A stretch of 58,265 bases of DNA. Source: Nocardia carnea NBRC 14403. Its GTDB lineage: Bacteria; Actinomycetota; Actinomycetes; Mycobacteriales; Mycobacteriaceae. Of the stretch, positions 20,219 through 27,953 are shown piece after piece (within the stretch, counting starts at the first letter, position 1; every line of letters starts with the position of its first letter). Position numbers and translations under genes: made by a program. The notes beneath the pieces were generated by a model. That model ran no database searches, was not told where the DNA came from, and saw nothing but the letters and a program-made list of their open reading frames with translations. Location of the stretch: assembly GCF_000308515.1 (NCBI RefSeq), contig NZ_BAFV01000024.1:1-58265 (forward strand), read 5' to 3'.

Positions 20219-20253
20219 TCGATGAAGGCGTGAGGCACTGCCGCGTTCATCGA
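20219..20253 (-). ncRNA. hairpin over the tnpB 3' end, candidate omega-RNA scaffold
   Basis: The arms tcgatgaa (20219-20226) and ttcatcga (20246-20253) form an 8-bp stem whose loop adds partial pairing (aggcg...ccgcg). It spans the tnpB stop codon at 20247 and points to the spo0M start. TnpB proteins use a guide RNA made from the 3' end of their own gene and the right end of the element, with the guide taken from flanking DNA. By that model the guide would match sequence around 20195-20218. Inference only; no RNA evidence. Confidence 0.35.
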
Positions 20254-21560
20254 GCCACCACCTCACGGTTGTGGCGTTGAGTCGCATGCGACTCTTCCCG
20301 CAGCAGTCCGATTGCCGACGGCGCAGACGCCGTCGGTCTGACACCGGTTCTGTCGGGCTGCTCCCGCACCAACTGTGCGGTGTCCGCCGCGAGAGCGGCG
20401 AGATTCCTGGCTGCGTTTTCGTCCCGATCGAGGACGATCCCGCATACCGAACAACAGTAGGTTCGCTCCGACAACCTCAGCTTGGTTTTCACTGCGCCGC
20501 AGCCAGAGCAGGTTTTCGATGAGGCAAACCAGCGGTCTGCCACCACCAGACGTACACCCGCCCACTCTGCCTTGTAGGTGAGCTGGCGGCGGATCTCAGC
20601 CCATCCGGCATCGGAGATATGGCGTGCGAGTCTGCGGTTGCGCACCATCCCGGCGACATTCAGGTCTTCGATCACGACCGTGTCGAAATCACGCACCAAA
20701 CCCGACGTCAGCTTGTGGATGTCGTCACGCCGCAGGTTCGCTACCCGCGTATGCGTGCGAGCGACGCGGGCATTGGCCTTGAGCCACCGATTCGACGGTT
20801 CCGTCCCAGTTCTGCGGTCCGGACTATGCTTCCGGGCGCACGCCCGTTGCAGGCGACGCAGCTTTCGCAGGTCGGCGCTGAAGCGCCGCTGATGGGGTAT
20901 TTGCACGCCGGTGGACAGGGTAGCGAGGTGCTTCAGACCGAGATCGACGCCCACGACACGATCACAGGTACGCGGCACCGGGTCATGGTCGGGCAGGTCG
21001 ACCGAGAACGACACATGCCAGCGGCCACGCTGATACGACAGCGTCGCCGACCGTATACGCGCCTGGCCTGCTTCGATCTTGCGTGCCAGCTTGCGAGTGG
21101 ATTCCGCAGTACGGACAATGCCGATGACCGGCAACCGGATGTGCCGACGGTCGCGGGCGAGGCCGAAGCTCCCTGTCGAAAACCGGCACGCCTGCCGGGC
21201 GCGGTGCTTCGATTTGAAACGGGGCAGCTTTGCCCGGCCCGACCTCCAGTTGCCCAGGGCAGTCGAGAGATTTGCGCAGCCCGAGGCGTAAGCTTCTTTG
21301 CTGTTCTCCGACCACCATGGCGCGTACTCGGCTTTTGCTGCATTCCATGCCCTACGCAGGCTGTAGGCCGATGTGTCGATCCAAGGTGTGAGTTCGTCGC
21401 TGCTCAGCCCGTAGGTCTGCTCGGCGCGGCGTTGCGCCCAATTGGCGCGAACCTGCGCGAGGCACCAGTTATAGGCCACACGCGCCGCTCCGCAGTGCGA
21501 CCGCATCGACTTCGCCTGAGTGTCGGTCGGCTCGAGCGTGAACAGGTAGGCCCGGATCAT
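20247..21560 (-). CDS. tnpB: IS607/IS200-type accessory protein TnpB (RNA-guided nuclease family)
   Basis: A 437-residue full-length TnpB. The RuvC-like triad is intact: D206 in GVDLGLKHLA, E298 in VVIEDLNVAGMV, and D380 in LDRDENAARN. A C-terminal zinc ribbon uses CSGC (351-354) and CCSVCG (369-374). The N-terminus RAYLFTLEPTDTQ and the helical CRFSTGSFG region fit the family. TnpB works as an RNA-guided DNA nuclease that helps keep or spread its element. No working transposase accompanies it here; only a fragment resembling an IS607 recombinase lies upstream. The ATG at 21560 was chosen because the family starts with MIRAY-like sequence there. Confidence 0.93.
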   Translation of the reverse strand: MIRAYLFTLEPTDTQAKSMRSHCGAARVAYNWCLAQVRANWAQRRAEQTYGLSSDELTPWIDTSAYSLRRAWNAAKAEYAPWWSENSKEAYASGCANLSTALGNWRSGRAKLPRFKSKHRARQACRFSTGSFGLARDRRHIRLPVIGIVRTAESTRKLARKIEAGQARIRSATLSYQRGRWHVSFSVDLPDHDPVPRTCDRVVGVDLGLKHLATLSTGVQIPHQRRFSADLRKLRRLQRACARKHSPDRRTGTEPSNRWLKANARVARTHTRVANLRRDDIHKLTSGLVRDFDTVVIEDLNVAGMVRNRRLARHISDAGWAEIRRQLTYKAEWAGVRLVVADRWFASSKTCSGCGAVKTKLRLSERTYCCSVCGIVLDRDENAARNLAALAADTAQLVREQPDRTGVRPTASAPSAIGLLREESHATQRHNREVVAR

Positions 21561-22008
21561 GACGCGCCCCGGGGTGGATCGCCCCTGATCGTGTCCCTCG
21601 CGGCAGCCGCGCGTCGGGCGGCCGACCGTCGCGCGTGTGGGCGGGCGCACATCGTGGTCCGGTATTCGGTCATATCGTGTCCGAACCCATCGGCTGTCGC
21701 GTCATGCGACCGGAATCGTTCCCATGGGGGTTGCCGAGCTTGCAACGGCAGCGTCCCGGCATAGGGCCAGTTGTGTGCGATCCGGTACGAGACACCTTCG
21801 TCTCGGCCCCCGCCCTCGGCTTCACGCGTCCATCTTTGCGTAGAATGGCTCAAATTTCCACATCACAAAGACAACCGGGGACCGTGCTACCCGGTGCGCG
21901 ACGCTGAATATCGGCAGTGACCGTCCTGCTTGAACCGAATCGGGTATAGTCTCAATTGTTGCTGTTTTGTCCTGAGGGGCAGGGTGTTTCACTTATCCGG
22001 GGGTCGAA
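21561..22008. other. 448-bp gap holding the recombinase remnant and the toroid gene promoter
   Basis: Besides the fragment at 21716-21799, the right part (21900-22008) is AT-richer and likely holds the promoter of the plus-strand toroid gene: TATAGT at 21945-21950 is a good -10 candidate, but no well-spaced -35 was found. Other frames here are not convincing. Confidence 0.5.
21716..21799 (-). pseudogene. remnant of an IS607 TnpA (serine recombinase) helix-turn-helix
   Basis: Translated on the minus strand, this stretch reads EGVSYRIAHNWPYAGTLPLQ followed by ARQPPWER. It resembles the MerR-like N-terminal domain of IS607 resolvases (GVSYRTAxRWxxxGTLPVPARQ). The catalytic serine domain that should follow is missing: tnpB starts about 155 bases further on. 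The surrounding frame is not coding-like. I read this as an internally deleted transposase; the match is short, so a chance resemblance is possible. Confidence 0.5.
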
Positions 22009-23319
22009 ATGTCGTATGTGGACGACCGTATCGATCGCGCAGCGGATTGGTTTGCTCGGCATGTCGTAGGTAACGGTGCTGGCTACGTAGGGTGGGGATG
22101 GTCCTCCGATGTGCCGCCGAATCCACAGGACTCCGCCGAGGTCGTATGCGCGCTTGCTCGGATCGGGCACCCGATTCCCGACGAGTCCACTGTTCTGACT
22201 TTGATTCGCCGAGGAGTGGTGCGGCACAGCAGTGAGGTCGACTGGGAATTCAATGCGCCGGTTGATGCCGCCTGGCGGCTCCGGGCGCTCAAGTGCCTCG
22301 GAGGGAGCCGGGCCGAACTCGAATCCTGTCGTGAAATTCTGATCACTGCACAGGACTCCGAAACTGGCGGGTGGCCTCTGGGCGATAGCGTGACTCCGAT
22401 ATCGATGACCGCTTCTGTGGCGGCTGTGCGAGCGTTGACCGAACTGGGTTCCGAGGATGAACGCGCGGCGCGTGCCGCGCGCAAAGGTGCCACTTTTCTC
22501 GTTTCCGCGATGCTCGAGGGTGGTCCTCAGGTTGAACCGATGTACGCGTCGGCGCAGATCGCCACACTCTTGGCGGTTCCACAGATCACGGCGCTGGGCG
22601 GTGACCGAGTTCGGCGAGCGAAGGACCTGGCTGTCGATCGGGTTCTGAGTTTGCTCCCCTCGAACATTGGCAGGCTCGAGGAAGAATCTATTCGGCGCGG
22701 GCAGGTGACGCAGACCTGGTATCATGCGACACTGCAGCAGTCGGTGTCGGCCTTGACGGCAGGCGGTGACAAGCTGATCTTCCACCCAGTATTTCGCGAG
22801 GCATTTATCGAGTTGCTGGATTTTCAGCAACTGTCTCCGGTTCACAGCGATCGTGGTGGTTTCCGGACCTCGCGTGAGGGCTTCATCACCACCTATGCCA
22901 CTGCGCAGGCAGTCCACGCGCTGGCCGATGTCAGAACGCTGGTGGGGGACCGGGTGAACCCCGCGAGGGTCTTCGACATGCTGTGTCAGCGTGAAGGGGG
23001 CCACCACACCGACCCACAAAACGTCGTGCCGATCGGCAGGTCGCCGATAATCATGAACAGCCCGGCAGGCGCCGCGTTCTTTGCCCTGGGCAGTTCAGCC
23101 GGGGTCACGATCGCGCTGCTGGCTTTGCTGTTCGCCGAGGAACTCGGAAAGGTCGGAAGCCGGGCACTCGTCGCATGGGGCGTCTTGTGCGCGTTTCTCG
23201 GCATCTACGGATTCGCGGCCACCCGGTTGCCTCGAATCGGGAAACGGAAGGTCGCGGCGGTTACCTTCGCCGCGTTCACCGCAGTCGTCTTCCCGGTCGT
23301 TACTTTCCTGCTTTCTTGA
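22009..23319 (+). CDS. orphan alpha/alpha-toroid (terpene cyclase-like repeat) protein with C-terminal membrane anchor
   Basis: A 436-residue protein. The first ~340 residues carry several repeats like those of the squalene-cyclase/prenyltransferase toroid: GWGWSSDVPPNPQDSAEVVC, AQDSETGGWPLGDSVTPISM (QW-like), and DRGGFRTSREGFITTYATAQ. The cyclase DxDD acid motif is not seen, so cyclase activity is unlikely. Three hydrophobic segments close the protein at about 355-376, 387-405 and 414-436; there is no signal peptide, so the toroid should be cytosolic. Codon use is less G/C-biased than in neighbours (ttt, att, aat, ttg occur often), which suggests transfer. It stands alone beside the TnpB element, where M. 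tuberculosis has Rv2181. The function is unknown. The ATG has a GGGGG-type ribosome site. Confidence 0.75.
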   Translation: MSYVDDRIDRAADWFARHVVGNGAGYVGWGWSSDVPPNPQDSAEVVCALARIGHPIPDESTVLTLIRRGVVRHSSEVDWEFNAPVDAAWRLRALKCLGGSRAELESCREILITAQDSETGGWPLGDSVTPISMTASVAAVRALTELGSEDERAARAARKGATFLVSAMLEGGPQVEPMYASAQIATLLAVPQITALGGDRVRRAKDLAVDRVLSLLPSNIGRLEEESIRRGQVTQTWYHATLQQSVSALTAGGDKLIFHPVFREAFIELLDFQQLSPVHSDRGGFRTSREGFITTYATAQAVHALADVRTLVGDRVNPARVFDMLCQREGGHHTDPQNVVPIGRSPIIMNSPAGAAFFALGSSAGVTIALLALLFAEELGKVGSRALVAWGVLCAFLGIYGFAATRLPRIGKRKVAAVTFAAFTAVVFPVVTFLLS

Positions 23320-23331
23320 ACCGTCGTCGGG

Positions 23332-24057
23332 TCAGCCTGCGGCGGATTCCGGAATTCGCGGCGTATGCGAGGACGGACCGGAAGGTATGTTCTTCTTCAG
23401 GCTGGCGGCATACACGTCGACGTATTCCTGCCCGGACATCTGCATCAGCTCGTACATGACCTCATCGGTCACCGCACGCTCCACGAACCGGTTACCGGCC
23501 ATACCTTCGTACCGGGAGAAATCGATCGGTTTACCGAATTTCACGGTCACCTTGCGGCGGCGCCAGCGGAACGGTCCGGGCGGGCTCACCTCGTCGGTGC
23601 CGATCACAGCCACGGGGATCACCGGGACCCCGGTGGTCAGCGCGACCCGCGCCATACCTGTTTTGCCCTTGTACAGCCGGCCGTCGGGGGAACGGGTGCC
23701 CTCCGGATACAAACCCACCAGGCGACCCTCGTCCAGCAGTGCGCGGGCGGCATTGAGCGCATCCTCGGCCGCATCGGCGCCGCTGCGATCGATCGGATAT
23801 TGGCCGGAGGCGCTGAAGAAGAACTTCTGGAACCGCCCCTTGAGACCCGGAGTATGGAAGTACTCCGCCTTGGCCAGATAGTTGATCCGGCGCGGGCTCG
23901 ACAGGGGCGCGAACAACCAATCTGCGAACGACAGATGATTTCCCGCCATGATGGCCGCACCGTCGGCCGGGATGTTCTCCACACCTTCCACCTCGGGCCG
24001 GTTGTAGAGATTGATGAACGGACCCAGCAGCACGAACTTGAGCAGCCAGTAGAACAT
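23332..24057 (-). CDS. plsC: 1-acyl-sn-glycerol-3-phosphate acyltransferase
   Basis: A 241-residue PlsC-family acyltransferase, ortholog of Rv2182c, adding the second acyl chain to make phosphatidic acid at the inner membrane face. The catalytic NHLSFAD (H41, D46) and the substrate-binding YPEGTRS (PEGT 118-121) are present, as is the N-terminal membrane-contact segment MFYWLLKFVLLGPFINLYN. The ATG at 24057 was chosen because family homologs start here with MFYW. It converges on the toroid gene with only 12 bp between the stops. The ROK kinase lies 119 bp upstream on the same strand. Confidence 0.95.
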   Translation of the reverse strand: MFYWLLKFVLLGPFINLYNRPEVEGVENIPADGAAIMAGNHLSFADWLFAPLSSPRRINYLAKAEYFHTPGLKGRFQKFFFSASGQYPIDRSGADAAEDALNAARALLDEGRLVGLYPEGTRSPDGRLYKGKTGMARVALTTGVPVIPVAVIGTDEVSPPGPFRWRRRKVTVKFGKPIDFSRYEGMAGNRFVERAVTDEVMYELMQMSGQEYVDVYAASLKKNIPSGPSSHTPRIPESAAG

Positions 24058-24176
24058 GACGTCCTTACTCCGGGAATCGGGATGGAAATGTGAAGAGCCT
24101 CGGGTGCCGACTCTACCGCCGGTCACAGAACTCCTCCAAGCCCGGCCATGTTAATTCTCTGTCTGTGGCGTCGTGG

Positions 24177-25151
24177 TCAGCGGCCGGCGATCAGGGCGGT
24201 GCGGGCGAGTTCGGCGGCGCCGATCATTCCGGCTGCTTCGCCCAGTTGGGTGGTGCGGATGCGGGCGAGGGGGCGGTGGCCGTGGCCGGTGACCGAGGCC
24301 GCGTATTCCTCGCGGGCTTCGTCGAGAAACAGTGGCGCCGAACTGCTCACTCCGCCGGCGACGACTACCAGGTCCGGGTCGAAGATATCGCCGACGAACG
24401 CCAGGCCCAGGCCGAGCCAGCGAGCGAAATCGGCCATCACCCGCAGGGCCAGCGGGTCGCCGTCCTGGGCGGCGCCGGCCACCCGGCGGCCAGTGAGTGC
24501 ACCGGGGTCGGCGATCACCTCTTTCGCCAGCAGCGACGGCGTGGAATCGGTGGCCACCAGTTCGATCGCGGATTCGGCCAATGCCGTTCCGCTGCAATAC
24601 CGTTCCCAGCAACCCCGTTTACCGCAGCCACAGTCGCGGCCGCCGGGGACGACCTGCAGATGCCCGAGTTCCGGTGCGACACCGTGGGTACCGCGATACA
24701 GCACACCGTCGATCAGCAGCGCGGCGCCGATCCCGGTGCCGATGGCCACCAGAACGACATTGTGTCCGCCCGCTGCGGCGCCGAACCGGTATTCGGCCCA
24801 CATCGCGGCATTGGCGTCGTGCTCCAGCAGGACGGGTAGGCCGAGACGGTCGGTGAGGCGTTTCGCCACCGGCGCGTCGCGCCAGGGGAGATGCGGGGCG
24901 AACCGGACCGTGCTGCGATCCGCCGAAACGAACCCGGCCACGGCCAGGCCGACGGCGTCGATCTCGTGGCGGTCGCCGAGTTCGCGGACCGCACGTCCGA
25001 GCGCGCCTTCCAGCGCCGGCGCCGAATGCGGGGTCGGGCACTGCACGGTATCGAGCACCTCGCCGGTCCCGTCGACCACCGAGGCACGGATATTCGTCCC
25101 GCCGATATCGACCCCCACGGTCAGTGGAGCGCTCGGAGCGGAAGTGCTCAT
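24177..25151 (-). CDS. ROK-family glucokinase-like sugar kinase
   Basis: A 324-residue ROK kinase. TVGVDIGGTNIRASVVD is the N-terminal phosphate loop; LEHDANAAMWAEYRFG holds the catalytic aspartate; AIGTGIGAALLIDG is the second phosphate motif; and the zinc-binding CGCGKRGCWERYCSG contains the ROK cysteines. This is the profile of actinobacterial glucokinases (GlkA type). No DNA-binding domain precedes it, so it is an enzyme and not a ROK repressor. Its ATG overlaps the stop of the upstream gene as ATGA (25148-25151), a sign of translational coupling. M. tuberculosis lacks a kinase at this place in the otherwise matching gene order. Confidence 0.93.
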   Translation of the reverse strand: MSTSAPSAPLTVGVDIGGTNIRASVVDGTGEVLDTVQCPTPHSAPALEGALGRAVRELGDRHEIDAVGLAVAGFVSADRSTVRFAPHLPWRDAPVAKRLTDRLGLPVLLEHDANAAMWAEYRFGAAAGGHNVVLVAIGTGIGAALLIDGVLYRGTHGVAPELGHLQVVPGGRDCGCGKRGCWERYCSGTALAESAIELVATDSTPSLLAKEVIADPGALTGRRVAGAAQDGDPLALRVMADFARWLGLGLAFVGDIFDPDLVVVAGGVSSSAPLFLDEAREEYAASVTGHGHRPLARIRTTQLGEAAGMIGAAELARTALIAGR

Positions 25152-25669
25152 GGCTTGATGGTTATGGGTATACCGACATACCGGGACCTTCCGGACGCGG
25201 CCGCGCCGGCGGTCGGCTCGGCCGGGGCGCCGGTGTCCGGCCGAGCCTCCCGGTCGTCCGCCGCGGCAGTGGATTCGCCGGCCGGTGGTTGGTCGCCCGA
25301 ATCGGCCGCCGTGCCGTGCCCGTGCTGGTGTCCGGTTCCGGACCGGCCGTGCGCGGCCGCGGATCCTGCTCCGTGACCATTCGGCATCACCGGATCGACC
25401 GGTTCCCCTGCGAGCGCTTCCCGCAAGATGGTGACGATCGCCGTCCCGTGTGCCGCGACGGTCGCCAGTACTTCGTGCTGTTCCCCGCGGACCAGTGCGG
25501 CCGCGGCGCACAGCGGGCACCAGGTGCAATTGCCCCATTCCGGTTTGTCGTCCGCGGCCGCGTCGCGCAGTACCGGTTCGACCCGCTCCAGCACGGCTTC
25601 TGCGAGCAGGCGCAGTTCCTCGGCGAATTCGGCGATACCCTCCGGCTGCCGGTAATCGGTCCCGGTCAT
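25148..25669 (-). CDS. small conserved protein with Cys-rich motif and disordered tail (Rv2183c-like)
   Basis: A 173-residue protein. The N-terminal half is helical (GIAEFAEELRLLAEAVLERV) and contains WGNCTWCPLCAAAALVRGE, three cysteines that could bind metal. The C-terminal ~90 residues are low-complexity (Gly/Ala/Pro/His). It corresponds by position to Rv2183c. The ATG at 25669 overlaps the stop of the ATPase gene as ATGA (25666-25669), and its own stop overlaps the ROK kinase start. This makes a three-gene coupled unit and suggests a shared process with the ATPase. The function is unknown. Confidence 0.82.
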   Translation of the reverse strand: MTGTDYRQPEGIAEFAEELRLLAEAVLERVEPVLRDAAADDKPEWGNCTWCPLCAAAALVRGEQHEVLATVAAHGTAIVTILREALAGEPVDPVMPNGHGAGSAAAHGRSGTGHQHGHGTAADSGDQPPAGESTAAADDREARPDTGAPAEPTAGAAASGRSRYVGIPITIKP

Positions 25670-27021
25670 CGCGGCCACTCCTGCGGGTTGGGCCGGAAAC
25701 GGACCACCAGGTATCCGTTGTCCAGCTCGGCGGTGCTGACGGTGCAGCGGCGCAGTACCGGCGCCAGGCGCAACCGCCGGCGCACGCCGTCGGCTCCCAC
25801 GATCAAATCGTCCTCCACTCGTCCCAGGCGCAGCGTGGCCGGATCCGCTACCGGTAGCTGGATACGCAGCGCATATACCGAATGCAAACCCGCCCCCGAT
25901 TCCAACCGGACGGCGGGCACCGCGGCCGTCGCGGCCGCCGCCGAACCCGCATCGTCGCGCATTGCCGCGTTGCTGTCACGCCGAACGGCCCCGGCGTGGC
26001 CGGTATCGCTCACGGGTTCGGTGCAGCCTTTCCCGCCCGCAGGCACGCGGTCGTTCCCGCCCGCGAATACGCGGTCGCCGGTGTACTGCGCCGGAACGAC
26101 GCAGGACAGTCCCGCGAGCGGGCCGATACCCACCGGTTCGGCGCCGGTATGGCCGGCCACGAGGACCGGGATCTCCGGCATCGACCGGCGCAGTCCGGCG
26201 ATCACATCCCATTGTTCGGCGTAGCGATGCGAATACCAGCGCACCGCGGGATGCTGCGGTTCCGGCCCCGCTGGCGGAACCTCCGGCAGCACCTTGTTCA
26301 CCACCACCGCCTGCAGACGTAGCCCGAGCAGCGCTGTCGCCGACCGCACGCGCGCCGATTCCGCGACCGCCACCCGTTCGGCCAGGGTGATCAGCCGGGC
26401 ACTGGTGCGTTCGGAATCGGCGAGCAGATCACGGACCTCGGTGACGGCGGCGACGATCCGCTGCATCGTCGCCGCCAGAACCGCGCGCCGCAGATCGGTG
26501 CCGATCGCGCTCATCATCCGCTGATGCGGCGGCCAGATCCGGTCCAGGTAGCCGAGCAGAGTTTCCGGCGCGGTGAGAATGCGCAGCATATCTGCGGTGG
26601 GCGGACAGTCCAGGACGATCACATCCCAGTCGTCGTCGGCGGCGTACTGGGTGATCTCCACCAGCATCAGCAGTTCCTGGACACCCGGCAGCCCGGTCAG
26701 CTCCGCCGGATCCAGCGCCCCCAGGTCGAGCCCGTGGTCGTGACCGGGATCGGCCGCCAGCACACCGGCGATCTCCCGGAAACGGTCCTCCAGCAACGCC
26801 AGCGAATCGAGTTCGATCACGTCCAGACCGGGGACGACCCGGATGATTCCGGGCACCGCGCCGGGGTCGTGCGCGAACCGGAAACCCAGGGCGTCCCCGA
26901 GCGAATGCGCCTGGTCCAGCGAGGCCACCAGGACCCGCCGGCCTTCCCGCGCATATCCCATGGCCTGCGCGCAGGCCAGCGTCGTCTTACCGACACCGCC
27001 CTTGCCGACGAACAATTCCAC
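25666..27021 (-). CDS. ArsA/GET3-like P-loop ATPase
   Basis: A 451-residue cytosolic ATPase of the anion-transporting (ArsA/GET3, SIMIBI) group, ortholog of Rv2184c. A deviant Walker A GKGGVGKTTLACAQAMGYA sits at the very N-terminus, switch I has VASLDQAHSLGDALG, and Walker B is DVIVLDCPPTADMLRIL with the family CPPTAD. The C-terminal ~130 residues include a low-complexity linker and a small beta domain (LRIQLPVADPATLRLGRVED). There is no arsenite channel gene nearby, so arsenic export is unlikely. GTG start at 27021; the stop overlaps the next gene. SRPBCC proteins lie just upstream, an arrangement also found in mycobacteria. Confidence 0.9.
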   Translation of the reverse strand: MELFVGKGGVGKTTLACAQAMGYAREGRRVLVASLDQAHSLGDALGFRFAHDPGAVPGIIRVVPGLDVIELDSLALLEDRFREIAGVLAADPGHDHGLDLGALDPAELTGLPGVQELLMLVEITQYAADDDWDVIVLDCPPTADMLRILTAPETLLGYLDRIWPPHQRMMSAIGTDLRRAVLAATMQRIVAAVTEVRDLLADSERTSARLITLAERVAVAESARVRSATALLGLRLQAVVVNKVLPEVPPAGPEPQHPAVRWYSHRYAEQWDVIAGLRRSMPEIPVLVAGHTGAEPVGIGPLAGLSCVVPAQYTGDRVFAGGNDRVPAGGKGCTEPVSDTGHAGAVRRDSNAAMRDDAGSAAAATAAVPAVRLESGAGLHSVYALRIQLPVADPATLRLGRVEDDLIVGADGVRRRLRLAPVLRRCTVSTAELDNGYLVVRFRPNPQEWPR

Positions 27022-27095
27022 CCGCGTCCGCGCGCGCCGGGTGTGGCCCGGCGCGCCGTCGGGTCGGGCCTGCGCTCCGGTGCTGCGCGGCCCGG

Positions 27096-27533
27096 TCAGC
27101 CTTCGACCCGTTTCTTCAGTTCCTCGAGCGCGGTATCGGTGATCACCTTCTCCGCCTTGCGTTTGAACATGCCGATCATCGGAATGGTCAGATCCACGGT
27201 CAGTTCGTAGCGCACCTCGGTGCCCCCGTCCGGCTGCTCGGCGAGTTCGTAGCGGCCGTCCTGCGCCTTCTGCAGGTCACCGCTGACCAGCGTCCAGCTC
27301 ACCGCCAGGTCATCGGGCCGCCAGGTGTAGGACAGCACGTAGGTGTCCTTGACGACACCGGCGTCCAGCACGAATCGAGCGGTGCGCGCGCGACCGTCGG
27401 GTCCGGTTTCGAGTACCTCCACCGATTTGGCCGCCGATACCCACTCCGGGTAGGACGCCAGATCGGCGATAACGGACATCACCTGCGGGGCGGGCGCCGC
27501 GATGACGATCGATCTCTGGGTCCGGTCGGCCAT
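27096..27533 (-). CDS. SRPBCC (START-like) protein, Rv2185c/TB16.3 type
   Basis: A 145-residue single-domain SRPBCC/polyketide-cyclase-like protein: SIVIAAPAPQVMSVIADLASYPEWVSAAKSVEVL is the canonical N-terminal helix-strand signature, and ALEELKKRVEG is the long C-terminal helix lining the hydrophobic pocket. Such folds bind lipids or other hydrophobic ligands. The ortholog is Rv2185c. ATG at 27533. It lies between a second SRPBCC gene and the ATPase gene, all on the minus strand, probably one transcript. The ligand is unknown; nearby phospholipid and PIM genes make a lipid ligand plausible (inference). Confidence 0.9.
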   Translation of the reverse strand: MADRTQRSIVIAAPAPQVMSVIADLASYPEWVSAAKSVEVLETGPDGRARTARFVLDAGVVKDTYVLSYTWRPDDLAVSWTLVSGDLQKAQDGRYELAEQPDGGTEVRYELTVDLTIPMIGMFKRKAEKVITDTALEELKKRVEG

Positions 27534-27575
27534 AGGTTCTCAGTGGTTCCTTTCGGCGGTGCGGTATGGAATTCG

Positions 27576-27953
27576 TCAGTTCCCGGGTGAAACTCCGGCC
27601 GGTCGATCGCCCTCGAGCCGATCCTTGAGTTCGAACGACATCACCTTGCCCGCGACCCGCCGCTCCCGGTTGGCCGCGGCGAGTTTGCGCTGCGGCAGCT
27701 GCCGCGACGGCTCGGCGTGCAGGAAGTAGTGCAGGATCACCCCGTCCAGCGAGGGTTCCAGCCACACCTCCATGGTGCCGGTCAGTGCCCCCTGCACCGC
27801 CCAGCGAATACCCTTGTCGCCCCGGTCTTCCCGGACATCGAGTTCGAGATCGGGCCACCAGCGCCGCCATTTTCCCGGGGCGGACAGCGCGGCGGCCACC
27901 GCGGCACCCGGCGCGGCAAGAAATGTCTGGTCGGCGACCTGGATACTGCTCAC
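27576..27953 (-). CDS. SRPBCC-like protein, Rv2186c type
   Basis: A 125-residue second SRPBCC-like protein: SIQVADQTFLAAPGAAVAAALSAPGKWRRWWPDLEL at the start, a ligand-pocket strand (GTMEVWLEPSLDGVILHYF) and a basic C-terminal helix (RKLAAANRERRVAGKVMSFE). The GTG at 27953 was chosen because TACGCT (plus-strand agcgta, 27961-27966) ends seven bases upstream, the leaderless arrangement; a longer frame would add a proline-rich extension. It lies 42 bp upstream of the TB16.3-type gene. The pair probably arose by duplication, but identity is low. Confidence 0.82.
   Translation of the reverse strand: MSSIQVADQTFLAAPGAAVAAALSAPGKWRRWWPDLELDVREDRGDKGIRWAVQGALTGTMEVWLEPSLDGVILHYFLHAEPSRQLPQRKLAAANRERRVAGKVMSFELKDRLEGDRPAGVSPGN

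Larger units (their letters stand above)
20219..21853 (-). mobile_element. degraded IS607-like element
   Basis: It consists of the recombinase fragment, the complete tnpB and the 3' hairpin, all on the minus strand. IS607 elements lack terminal inverted repeats, so the ends cannot be fixed; limits are approximate. It lies immediately upstream of spo0M. Confidence 0.55.

Noticed and set aside
25666..27021. Arsenite export ATPase (ArsA)
   Set aside because: No ArsB/Acr3 channel, ArsD or ArsR neighbour, and position conserved with Rv2184c; a general GET3/ArsA-like ATPase is the safer call.
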